Source: Nemophila menziesii (taxonomy: Eukaryota > Streptophyta > Magnoliopsida > Boraginales > Hydrophyllaceae). From it: 64,000 nt of DNA. Each line of letters starts with the position of its first letter. Position 1 is the first letter of the stretch. Below are positions 35,637 through 45,567 of the stretch, one piece after another. The notes beneath the pieces are model-generated. The model was given only the letters and a program-made list of their open reading frames with translations, was not told the DNA's origin and ran no database searches. The stretch spans positions 8,865,017 through 8,929,016 of the forward strand of contig JARWIR010000015.1 in the NCBI GenBank assembly GCA_029959085.1. Direction: 5' to 3'. The translations under genes were made by a program, and so were the position numbers.

Positions 35637-38600
35637 ATGATGTCTACCAAGATAAACAATATGTCCAGAAATGATATAATCGGTAACAACATACCATCAG
35701 CAATTTCACTTATGGAAAATAAATTTGTGGGACATGATCCAGATTCTTATAGACCCGTTGAGGAGTCTAAAAGGTTAAATGGAAATGACTATCTGTGTAA
35801 AGGAATAGACGAACGAAGTCACAGAGGGAATAAAGGGAATTCCATGAAAGGAAAATAAGGCCAAGCAACCATGACTAAGATCAAATAAGATTGATTTTAC
35901 TACAGTAGTTTCTAAAGTAAATTTGGTTGGCAATACCAAACACTGGTGGGTGGATACTGGGGTCACCTGACATGTATGTTCAAGACATACAAAGTTGCAA
36001 CTACTGAAGAGACTTTATGTATGGAAAATTTCTCTACATCAAAAGTAGTTGGATCTTGAATCATTATTCTAATAATGACTTCTGAAAAAGAGTTGATTCT
36101 CTATAACGTTCTCCATGTGCCTGACATTAGAAGGAATCTAGTTTCAGGTTCATTATTGAGTAAGAATGGAATAAAGCTAGTATTCGAGTCTGATAAATTT
36201 ATTCTCACTAAAGGTGGGATATTTGTGTGCAAAGGGTACATATGTGATGGTTTATTTAAGATGAATGTAATGACCATAGTACCTACCAAAATGTAACCGA
36301 GAAAGTAATATATCCTTGACTCACCTTATTTATGGCACGATAGATTAGGAGACGTTAATTTTGGTTCATTAAATAAGTTATTAAACGTCGGGTTACTATC
36401 TAATGTGAACTTCAATTCTCAAAAGGTATGTGAAGTACGCATTGAATCAAAATTAACAAAAACCTCATTTAAATCTATAGAAAGGACTTTGGTACCTTTA
36501 GAGTTAATTCACAGTGACATATGTGACTTGAAATTTGTGAAAACTAAAAGTCGTAAAAAGTATTTCATAAATTTCATTGACGATTGCACAAGGTATTGTC
36601 AAATATACTTGCTTCGAAGTGAGGATGAGGCCTTAGAAGCATTTATGCAATACAAAACTGAAGTTGAGAATCAACTAAATAAAAAGATTAAGAATATTAG
36701 AACAGATAGGGGAAGAGAATATGTGTCTCCTTTTGAGAAGTTTTGCGCTAAACATGGAATCATCCATCAAACCACGGCCCCCATATCGCCTCAACAAGAT
36801 GGGATTGTCTAACGCAAGAACCGCACGCTGAAGGAAATGATGAATACCTTGATGATACCACAGAACTTGTGGGGAGAGGCTTTGCTCACTCCTCAACAAG
36901 GTACCACACAAGTAGGTAGATAAAACTCCTTACGAATTATGGAAAGGAAAACCACCTTCCTTCAAATACTTCAAAGTGTGGGGATGCTTGGCAAAGGTAT
37001 CAATTACTGCTCATAAAATGGTCAAAATAGGATCAAAGACCATTGATTGCGTCTTCATTGGATATGCTCACAACATTTATGCATATAGATTCCTGGTACT
37101 CAAATTTTGTCATGTTGACATTCACATCAATACGATGATTGCACATTTCTTTGACACAACCTTTCCGTACAAGACCACACTAGAATCTGGTTCCTTGAAA
37201 AGAACACGTGATACAGTTCAAGAAGAGCAAGATCAAGAATCATTGCCAACTGAAAAGTAAGATCAAGAATCATTTCCAAATGAAGGAGAACCAGGAAGAA
37301 GTAAGCGGATGAGAACCTCTATGTCTTTTGGTCCTGACTTTCAATCTTACATGCTAGATGACGAACCACGAACATTAAAGGATGCTATGTCAAACCTTGA
37401 CACCTCTTACTATAAGAAGTGATGAATAGCGAGATCGAATCCGTTGTGCAAAACCATACGTGGGAACTAGTCTATCTCCCTCCTGGGAATAAACCACTTG
37501 GATACAAATGGATATTCAAGAAGAAACTAAAGACCTATGGGTCTATTAAGAAATACAAGGCTCGCCTTGTTGGAAAAGGTTATAGTCAAATAGAAAGACT
37601 TGACTATTTTGATACTTATTCTCCAGTCACGAGAATATCATCCATTCGAATGCTAATCGCTATAGCTTCAATATACAAGCTTGAAATTTATCAAATGGAT
37701 GTACAAAAAAGCTTTCCTAAATGGAGAACTAAATTAAGAGATATATATGGAACAACCTGAGGGTTACGTATTTCTAGGGAAGGAGATCCAAGTATGTAAG
37801 TTTGTTAAATCTTTATATGGTTTAAAAAAGGCACTGAAGCAATGTCATGACAAATTTGATAGATTCATGATCTTGAATGATTTCAAGATCAATGAATGTG
37901 ACAAATGCGTTTATGTAAAACGAAATGAGACAGGATATGTCATTGTCTGTTTATATGTAAATGATATGCTGGAAGTAACAATGATGTGATTACATTCACC
38001 AAGAGGATGCTTTCAAGTAAGTTTGACATGAAAGATATAGGCCTTGCGGATGTTATTTTGGGTATCAAGATTCTCCGAACATCTAAAGTTATTATAATAT
38101 CTCAGTCACACTATATTGAGAAAGTATTAAACAAATTTATTAATGGCGACACAAATATTTCCAAGACACTTGTTGATGTAAATTTACATCTTGCTAAGAA
38201 CACTGGTGATACGATCAACCAGTTGGAGTACTCTTGGATTATTGGGAGTCTCATGTACCTAACAAACTGAACTAGGCTAGATATAGCACATGTAGTAAAC
38301 AAGCTAAGTAGGTTTACACATAATCCGGGGAAGAACCACTGGATTGCTATTGTAAGAGTTCTAAGGTATCTTAGATACACTATGAACGAAGGGTTGTTGT
38401 ACACAGGATATCCAGCTGTACTAGAAGGCTACAGTGATGCAAACTGGATATTAGACTCCACCGACTCAAAATCCACAAGTGGATTTGTCTACATGTTATG
38501 AGGAGGAGCCGTGTATTGGGAATCCACTAAGCAAACGTGCATAGCTAGATCCACTATGGAATCTAAGTTTATAGCTTTAGACAAAGCTACTGAGGAAGCC

Positions 38601-38909
38601 GAGTGCCTTCGGAATTTCTTAGAGGATATTCCTAATTGGCCAAAGCCTGCGTCAGCTATCGGCATACATTGAGATAGTCAAAGTGCCATTGGTAGGGCAC
38701 TAAATGAAATGTATAACGGTAAGTCTCGACACATACATCGTAGACATAATACCGTTAGACAACTGCTCTCATACGGAGTTATCACAGTTGATTGTGTTCG
38801 ATCAAAGGATAATATACCGGATCCACTGATCAAAGGTCTACAAAGAGAGCAAGTGCGAGAGTTGTCAATGGAAATGGGTCTTAAGCCTATGAAAGCTGAG
38901 TTTCCATGA
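35637..38909 (+). pseudogene. Copia gag-pol polyprotein remnant
   Basis: The frame opens MMSTKINNM at 35637, but gag is largely deleted and runs after about 40 residues into a C-terminal gag/linker segment. Protease is visible as HWWVDTGVT (35940). GAG-pre-integrase includes [20 protein letters not shown] (36100) and LWHDRLGDVNFGSL. Integrase core is at 36470-36830 with HSDICDL, FIDDCTRYC, RTDRGREYVSPF and HGIIHQTTAPISPQQDG; one stop follows at the usual position of VERKN. RT is at 37419-38270 with YKWIFKKKLK, KARLVGKGYSQ and YVNDML, in which YVDD has become YVND. RNase H is at 38420-38900 with [19 protein letters not shown] and [11 protein letters not shown]. Frameshifts and internal stops make it non-functional. 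Confidence 0.9.
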
Positions 38910-39512
38910 TGGGAACCCTACCTAGCAGAGTGGAGATCCCACAATATAGGTTCAAAGGGAAAAATGAATCATGAAACTACAACTTGGTGCGACGCACTAT
39001 GGGGAGACCTCCCCAAACCATTCCTAGGACAAAATTAAACAGTGCTACTTGTAAAAGTGAATGATAAGTTAAACTTTTAATGGTTCTTGTATCTTCGATA
39101 ACATAAGATAGAGTAATGCAGAATACTCTCGACAAGAGACCACCTATATGAATAACATGGGTAGGGCCGCCCTACGAGAATTTTTAAAGGCGAAATTCTC
39201 CGACAGGTATTCATGAAATACCAGGAGTTGTCTAGGGCCGTAAATGGACACAACCGTGAGAACCAAAAAATGTTTGGAAGTATACTATTTAAGTTCTATT
39301 GTATTGGTTTACACAAAAGCTGAATAGTTCAAGACATCACGTTCACTAGTTAGCAAGTAAATCCGGTAGCTCTTACTACAGAAGGTTTAAGGCCAAAAGC
39401 TACCTTTCTCGATGTAGTATTCTTCTACGCTTCTCTCTTGCTCTCTCAAGTCTTTAGCATTCTTTTGCATAATATTTTAAGGTGGTTAGTCAATTTTCAT
39501 TCATGTGGGGAT

Positions 39513-40337
39513 TGTTGGACAAATGGGATTCTACCCAACTGTTGACCATGTTTACGATGTTAGTCGGTGACTCAATTTAATGAAATGATTCGGATATTAA
39601 TACGTTTATTCTAGTTGTAAAGATTAACGTAATATATTCACTTGGTTAAAATCATTTGAAATTGAATGAGAAATTGAGTCATGTAATTTGGATAAATTAA
39701 AAGGAAAAAAAACGATATATGTTTTTTTTATAAAGCAAAGAAAAAAAGAAAAAAAAAAGACCTAGTAGGGGTTGAACCTGGACCATTAGCTTTGTTGGGC
39801 GTTTGGGCCTTAGGTCCATACCTTTGTTGGGCCTTAAATGGGGTATGAACCTGGACCATCATCTTTGTTGGGCTTTTGGGCCTTAGGTTCATACCATTTG
39901 GACCAATCCAAGTTTTTTTTGGTCTTTTAAGTAAACGTTGTATCTTAAATTAATACAACGTAACTCCAAAATGAAACATCACAACCTTTGGCAAACCATC
40001 TTTTCATTTTCTATAAATAGTTGGCCAAACTAAACCATTTTATTCATTCATTTTTCAAAGCATTAAAATTATAAGAGAGAGATAGAAAGAAGCAGCATTA
40101 TTAAGTTCGTTGAAATTCTTAAGAATTCGTGTATCAGTTTCTTTTGAATAGTTTTGTCGTTGTATTCTGCAGATTGAAGCCAACAAACGTGAGACACCTG
40201 TACGTGGCCTAAATACCTTAAAGACATCGGATCCAATCCGAGTCTCGACAAATAAAGTTATTTAATTATTTATTTTTATTTTATTTCTGCATTAGTTCCT
40301 ATATTATTTTACTGGTTTATACAAATAAAACACAACA
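39513..40337 (+). repeat. Copia element at 34.3-40.3 kb, 3' LTR with internal duplication
   Basis: Collinear with the 5' LTR but about 63 bases longer because the segment TTTGTTGGGC..CTTAGGT.CATACC is duplicated at about 39790-39900. Starts TGTTGGACAAATGGG, ends CAACA. Confidence 0.93.
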
Positions 40338-40604
40338 AAATATTGGTCGAATGTGATATTATGGGACTACACTGGATATCTTGTGTATAAATTCTCATAT
40401 CTATTTCGAGAGAGGCTAAAGATTGTACAGATCGACTGATAAGAAAAGGAGCAATGTTGTGGCGATCGAATGATAAGAAAAGGAGCAACGCCGTGGTTCA
40501 ATCAGTACAATATACAATACTTTTTGATGACTTATGATATCACCAACATATAAGAGTAAGATTTTCTTAGTAACCATTTATCTCAAATGTATGAAAAACA
40601 AATA

Positions 40605-40943
40605 GAGTAAATAACACTTTTGCCCCCTGGGTTTATACGCGATTGACAGGTTGCCCCCTAACTCTTAAAATGCGCCTCGATGCCCCCTAAGATTTAGTTT
40701 TGTGACCCGTTACCCCCTACTGCGTGTTCCGTCCATTTTTTGCCGTTAAAAGTGACGTGGCAATGCCATGTCATATTTTTTTTTTTTTAAATCCAGATGT
40801 TAATTAATTATTTAAACCAAGGGCAAAAATGAAATTTTATAAATAGTTTTTATATTATTAAATATAAATAATATAATAACCCCCCCCACCCCCACCCCAC
40901 CCCCTACCCCCCACCCCTTCTTCCCCGTTCTTCTTCTTCGTCC
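40605..40943 (+). repeat. Pack-MULE left terminal inverted repeat
   Basis: Reads GAGTAAATAACACTTTTGCC, with repeated TGCCCCCT-type words, a (T)n stretch and a C-rich block at 40879-40918. It is nearly the exact reverse complement of 41989-42347. Confidence 0.95.
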
Positions 40944-40983
40944 CCAACCTCTGGTTCATATTAAAAAAAAAAAAAAAATCAAG

Positions 40984-41240
40984 AATCTATGCATATAAAT
41001 TTCTGCAGCAAACTTCTTCTTCGTCCCCAACCTCTGGTTCATTACTACATCGTACTTCATTGATTCTCTTTCTTCGGTTTCACTTTCAGTACTAAAGCTC
41101 CTCAACCCATAAACGACATCATGATTCATTGAAAATCTATTTACATCTTGATGTAAAGTTCCAATCTTTGTTGAATTTAATGAATACCCATTTGAGAAAA
41201 AGATTGAATTTTTTAGAATACCCAATATTTGGCCTTCCAT
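40984..41240 (-). pseudogene. Captured antisense gene fragment, probably ETF:ubiquinone oxidoreductase N-terminus
   Basis: On the minus strand a frame from ATG at 41240 reads MEGQILGILKNS, then LRSFSTESETEERESMKYDV, after which it runs into unrelated sequence and finally FAAEIYMHRF, an inverted copy of part of the neighbouring GT47 exon. The R-S-F-S-T-E-S step followed by an acidic/ESxxYDVV stretch is how plant electron-transfer-flavoprotein:ubiquinone oxidoreductase begins (mitochondrial presequence end, then the first strand of the FAD-binding Rossmann fold). Only this N-terminal piece is present; the GxGxxG dinucleotide-binding motif is missing. The identification rests on about 20 residues and could be wrong. 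Confidence 0.5.
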
Positions 41241-41298
41241 TTGATTTGCTTTGATTTAGTGAGTATACAACAAATTAAGCTAAAGAGAGCAAAAAATA

Positions 41299-41887
41299 AT
41301 GAAAGATTGGAAATGGGTTGCTTTTGTTTGCCTTGTTTGTTTTAGTTTTGTAATCAAGATTGAAGCTTGGAAATTCCAAAAAGCTCATCATCAACCCACT
41401 GAAAGAATTTCAGGTTATTCTCTTTTTCTGTTTCTTCAGTTTTATCAATTCCTTTGGGTTAATGTAATAGTGATTTGTATAATTGACTTGTGGGTATACT
41501 TTTCGACGTTATTGCAAGTATGATTAGTTTTGATCTTAGATTTTGACAATTGAATCTTGAGTATAGCCGTATATGTTAGTGAAGTTAGAATCAGTTTAAT
41601 CCATTAACTAGTAACTTAACATCGAGATTTAGCTTGTGAAGTTTAAAGTGTATTAGGTTATAATAATATTTGATTATACAGGTAGTGCTGGTGATGTATT
41701 GGATGATGATCCACTTGGAAGATTAAAAGTATTCATTTACGAGCTTCCAAGCAAATACAACAAGAATATTTTACAGAAAGATCCTCGATGTTTAAACCAT
41801 ATGTTTGCTGCAGAAATTTATATGCATAGATTCTTATTATCAAGCCCTATTAGAACCCTAAATCCAGAAGAAGCTGATTGGTTTTAG
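41299..41887 (+). pseudogene. Captured GT47 (IRX10-like) glycosyltransferase fragment, two exons
   Basis: Exon 1 (41299-41413) encodes a 38-residue start with a hydrophobic signal-anchor (VAFVCLVCFSFVI). A GT-AG intron spans 41414-41681. Exon 2 (41682-41887) gives GSAGDVLDDDPLGRLKVFIY and continues ELPSKYNKNILQKDPRCLNH to NPEEADWF, then TAG. The join is in phase (G|GT, glycine). This is the conserved N-terminus of IRX10/GUT-type exostosin-domain enzymes, which elongate the xylan backbone in the Golgi; the family is about 410 residues and here only 106 remain. The fragment ends at the Pack-MULE's own sequence, supplying the stop. About 55 bases of probable native 5' UTR were captured too. It could be transcribed from the captured upstream DNA, but a catalytic product is impossible. 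Confidence 0.88.
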
Positions 41888-41988
41888 TTTAATTATATCA
41901 GCTCCTCTCGTAGAGAAGCCCCGATTAAAGATTCAAGAATTTTTTTTTTTTTTTTTAGAAGAACCAGGTAGGGAAGAGAAGATGAACG

Positions 41989-42347
41989 GGGAAGAAGAAG
42001 AAGAACGGGGAAGAAGGGGTGGGGGGGGGGGGGTAGGGGGGTAGGGGGTGGGGGTGGGGGTGGGGGGGTTATTATATTATTTATATTTAATAATATAAAA
42101 ACTATTTATAAAATTTCATTTTTGCCCTTGGTTTAAATAATTAATTAACATCTGGATTTTAAAAAAAAAAAAAAAATATGACATGGCATTGCCACGTCAC
42201 TTTTAACGGCAAAAAATGGACGGAACACGCAGTAGGGGGTAACGGGTCACAAAACTAAATCTTAGGGGGCATCGAGGCGCATTTTAAGAGTTAGAGGGCA
42301 ACCTGTCAATCGCGTATAAACCCAGGGGGCAAAAGTGTCATTTACTC
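41989..42347 (-). repeat. Pack-MULE right terminal inverted repeat with G-run block
   Basis: Reverse complement of the left TIR, ending TGTCATTTACTC. It contains a long G-rich block (about 42016-42069) of many GGGGG runs separated by single T or TA. Confidence 0.95.
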
Positions 42348-42543
42348 AAACAAATAAACTATCGAAATTTCATCTCGAATTTTTTTTATGTCTATAATAA
42401 AATCAATCAATAATTTTTTAATACATCTGAGAGATACTTTGACTCGAAATTAATAACACTATAGGTCCCTATAGTATTTAAAAATTATACCATGTATCTC
42501 AAACATTTGCAACTCAGCACAAGAGCTAGATATTTTAACTGAA

Positions 42544-43554
42544 TCACCTTATGGAAATGGCAAAATTGCCACAAAAATCCCCAGTAGATTCCACATTTAT
42601 ATTTAAATGCTTCATTTCACTTGCCATTTCAAGCATTTGATCAGTTGCTTCCCAACTCCATACATCACCTCTCATGGACAACGTCTCAAGTGCCTCCAAT
42701 TTTCCGAAATCCAACTTATTCACTCTCCCTGCAAATATCAAAACAAACAAAATCAATCCATTTTTGGGTCAAGATTGAATAAATTGCATTATTGATCCTT
42801 GGAAATTAGTACCTGAATTATTAGCGATAGAGAGACTCCTTAAGAAACGATTATTTCTAACTTTAATCCAGCTACAACCTTGAACCTCGAGAAATTGGAG
42901 CTTAGGAGCCGTTATAAGTAACCAACAATTACCACCTCCATAAAAATCAAGCTTACACTTATTCAAACAACTCATCTCAATCGCTACATAACTTAACCCT
43001 CTACAACGAAAAAGCGATAAGCTACTTAAATTCGGACAAGCCCGAAGCACACTAGAAATAGCCGAATCATCCATCCTAGCCCCATCAATTTCAAGATTCG
43101 TAAGCTTCTGAAAACTATCCCATTTCGGATTATTGAACTTAAAATCACCCCACAAAACTAAACTTTCCAAATTCTTCGCGACCCTAATATGATCTAATTT
43201 AGAAGAGATTTCCTTCCTAGGCTCATAACCCATTAAGTTGTCAACTTTAAGGTCAAGCACATGAAGGGTCGGCCCAGTAAGTGACAGCCACAAAGCTAAC
43301 CCACGGGCTGTGAAGGGGCAGTCCACTTTTAGTTTTTCTAGTCTAGCCACGGATGAGATCACTCGTAGAATAATATCATTAGGATCATAATCTAAAGCGA
43401 GATTATTGTAGAAATGGACTGGGAAGTGAAGAGTGATAATGTATTGCATTGAAATTTTCCAACTTTTCGAGACTAAGTTACAAGCTGCAACATCTCTGGC
43501 ATCACTGATGTTTGATAATATTATATTCAAAACATCTTCAGGCAATGCTTCCAT
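42544..43554 (-). CDS. F-box/LRR (RNI-like) protein gene, apparently 3'-truncated
   Basis: Exon 1 is 43554-42813 and exon 2 is 42728-42544, joined by an 84-base GT-AG intron in phase (TCA G|GG AGA). The product is about 308 residues. It opens with an F-box (MEALPEDVLNIILSNISDAR, residues 1-45, then DVAACNLVSKSWK), expected to bind SKP1 in an SCF ubiquitin ligase, followed by leucine-rich repeats (for example NLSSLSLFRCRGLS and KLQFLEVQGCSWIKV). It resembles the Arabidopsis At1g10780 type, which is about 418 residues, and aligns through MKHLNINVESTG; the last ~110 residues are absent. A 5' UTR intron is likely (43940-43562, acceptor TTCTCCAG just before ATAAATA and the ATG). The 3' part may have been lost or displaced by the Pack-MULE and copia insertions. 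The intact 5' two-thirds suggests recent damage or a further exon I cannot see. Confidence 0.85.
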
Positions 43555-43941
43555 TATTTATCTGGAGAAAAATATTAAAGTTTATTGATTAATAATAGAT
43601 CATGTGACATAAGCTTGAAAATCAATGTGGTGAAAATTCAATTTCAGAAAGACTCGGGGGCTAAACTGCTATAACAGAATCTAAATTACGAGGGCTGCAA
43701 CTCTTGTTGATCACCAACTAGGCAGCTCGAGTAAATTATCTGACCATCAGATTATCATTTTTCAGAGTTTTTTAATCACATGTCAAAATTTAATCTTTAA
43801 ACGATAAGAAAGTTGGTGTGTCAAACATCAATTGAATGAATATCACACAATACTCCCAAAAAAAAAAAAAAAACTGATATTTGAAATTCCATAGAAACTC
43901 TAAAAAGGACCAAGTTTATGTGTGAGAGATTAAACCTTACC

Positions 43942-44662
43942 AGTTAGGCGAGTCTTAAAGTACTAAAACACAATGTAGATATAAAACGATTTTATGGCTG
44001 CCGAATTTTACTTAGCAAGATCAAAAAGAAGCATTGTATACTCAGGATCTCTTTACTAATTAAGGACTCGAAGTTGTGAATCGGTGAAGAATTTTAAAGG
44101 GAGAAGAGTGTTGTATAGGTGCGGGTATCAATAAGAAACCGCTTTCCTTTTGAATTTTTTTGAATATTCGACCGTTTTACAAGCCTGGAACTACACTTGA
44201 CCTAGTACTTCAATATATCAAACTCAGTAAACATTAGTTATGCAGTTAATTTTTTCTTTTAAAAAACATTGTAATAAGACGGGAAAATTCCCAACATGTC
44301 CCTGAACTATATAGGTCATTTCGACCTTTTTCCTTCAACTTCAAAAATCCTACAAACTATCAGTAACTATGTTTTTAACGAGCCGTAATTAATGTCCAAA
44401 CTATACCCTTAATTCTAAGTCTGGAATCGTCCATTTGAAAGTATCCTGATATTGCAGTTTAATTGTATGCTTCACCTTTGAGATTAAATGCCTTCTACTA
44501 TTAAGCATTTCAATGCCACTATCAAGATCATAGAAGGCTTCCCAAACCACTGAGTTTCAAACCTTTGTAAAAAGTGTAAATATTTGTGTGGTATAATTTA
44601 ATGATCATAATTGTAACCCTGGAATTTGAATTAAGGTTTTAATTAAATCCCAAAGGAAAATT
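43942..44662 (-). promoter_or_regulatory. Upstream region of the F-box gene
   Basis: A probable non-coding first exon lies just right of 43941, ending CTCGCCTAACTG before the GTAAGG donor. I could not place a TATA box or start site firmly. From about 44270 to 44662 nothing is recognised. Confidence 0.4.
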
Positions 44663-44825
44663 CTTCCATCCAATATTGGATGATCCTACACCAATAATAT
44701 TAATACAAATCACCCATGTTTTAAACTTACAAAATTAACTAACTTATTAATCTAATGACATGTGTTTCATTATAATTATCAATGGTCATGATACGAATAT
44801 TGGACCATCCAATATTGGATGGAAG
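44663..44825. mobile_element. MITE with palindromic ends (CTTCCATCCAATATTGGATG)
   Basis: The left end CTTCCATCCAATATTGGATG and the right end CATCCAATATTGGATGGAAG are inverse copies, and each also holds the inner palindrome CATCCAATATTGGATG. About 115 bases of AT-rich sequence lie between. Non-coding; superfamily undetermined. Confidence 0.82.
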
Positions 44826-44895
44826 TCTTACCCAATCCCAAATCCCAAATTGGAGGATAATTGGGGTTTGATTTGTTTCACTATTTATTTATTTA

Positions 44896-45059
44896 TTGGG
44901 CCGGCCCTTGGGTAAGGCCACCAAGACGGCCGCCTTAGACCCCATTTTTTTTTAATAAAAAAATACTTCAATTTTATCAAAATAAATTTTTTATAGTCCC
45001 CGAAAAATAAATTTTGCTTTAGATAAATAAGCATATTTTAGTTTATCCGGCCGGCCCTG
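44896..45059. mobile_element. hAT-type MITE, 164 bp, GGGCCGGCCC ends
   Basis: The left end reads TTGGGCCGGCCCT and the inverted right end CAGGGCCGGCCGG. Flanks TTTATTTA and TTTATTTG agree at 7 of 8 positions, as expected for the 8 bp duplication of hAT elements. No coding. Confidence 0.75.
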
Positions 45060-45234
45060 TTTATTTGGTATGTTCAGAAAATACCCAAATATTTAAAGGA
45101 TGGAAGCAGATTAAAAAATTAGAAAAGAAAAAAACTGATTAAGTAAGAAAAACATGAGAGAGAACTCTAATAACATTCTATTTTTATGGGTATATAAAAT
45201 AAGAAAATAAACTTAAAATTACGGTACAATACAG

Positions 45235-45420
45235 ATAAAAAAACCTAAAAGACACTCAAATAAAGATAAAATACAATTCAAAAGTGAAATTATTTGAGTA
45301 TGAAAAATTCTTGAAAACAAACTTCGGCTTTTTTTATGCAATTATAAACATATAGCAATTTAAATTCCTGAATAAAAAAATATTAAACTTCAATTTTAAA
45401 GTTAACACTTATACGTAGCT
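45235..45420 (+). repeat. Dispersed repeat R, copy at 45.2 kb
   Basis: Shares with 55690-55896 the words TCAAATAAAGATAAAATACA, AGTGAAATTAT, ACAAACTTCGG, AATAAAAAAATATT and AAAGTT.ACACTTATAC in the same order. It lies directly upstream of a LINE, as does the second copy relative to other LINE debris. Confidence 0.75.
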
Positions 45421-45567
45421 AAAAAAAATGCCTCCTCTAATACTCACTGTTCAAATCAACCCTGCATATTATAATTAAAATAATTTATTTTCCTTGAATC
45501 CTTTCTCCTCTTTTCTTTTTTCGTTTATTTTCTTCCTTCTTTTCCACCTTCTAATTATGGTGGGTCT

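Larger units (their letters stand above)
34332..40337 (+). mobile_element. Full-length Ty1/copia retrotransposon, 6.0 kb, coding-dead
   Basis: LTRs of 762 bp (34332-35093) and 825 bp (39513-40337) both start TGTTGGACAAATGGG and end AAAACACAACA. The 5 bp target duplication AAATA is exact (34327-34331 and 40338-40342). The interior has the copia order gag, protease, integrase, RT, RNase H on the plus strand, and a purine tract (ATGTGGGGAT) just before the right LTR. The LTRs carry a TATAAATA box (about 34757 and 40012). LTR divergence of several percent and multiple disabling mutations indicate an old copy. Confidence 0.95.
40605..42347. mobile_element. Pack-MULE: Mutator-like element with long TIRs and captured gene fragments
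   Basis: Terminal inverted repeats of about 340-360 bp begin GAGTAAATAACACTTTTGCC and are flanked by an exact 9 bp target duplication, AAACAAATA (40596-40604 and 42348-42356), the size typical of Mutator elements. There is no transposase. The interior holds a sense fragment of a GT47 gene with its intron, an antisense fragment that resembles a mitochondrial flavoprotein oxidoreductase N-terminus, and a short inverted copy of part of the GT47 exon. It sits 190 bp from the 3' end of the recognisable F-box coding sequence. Confidence 0.95.

Noticed and set aside
34332..40337. A functional copia element, given its full length and target duplication
   Set aside because: gag is mostly deleted, the RT motif reads YVND, and several stops and frameshifts interrupt pol.
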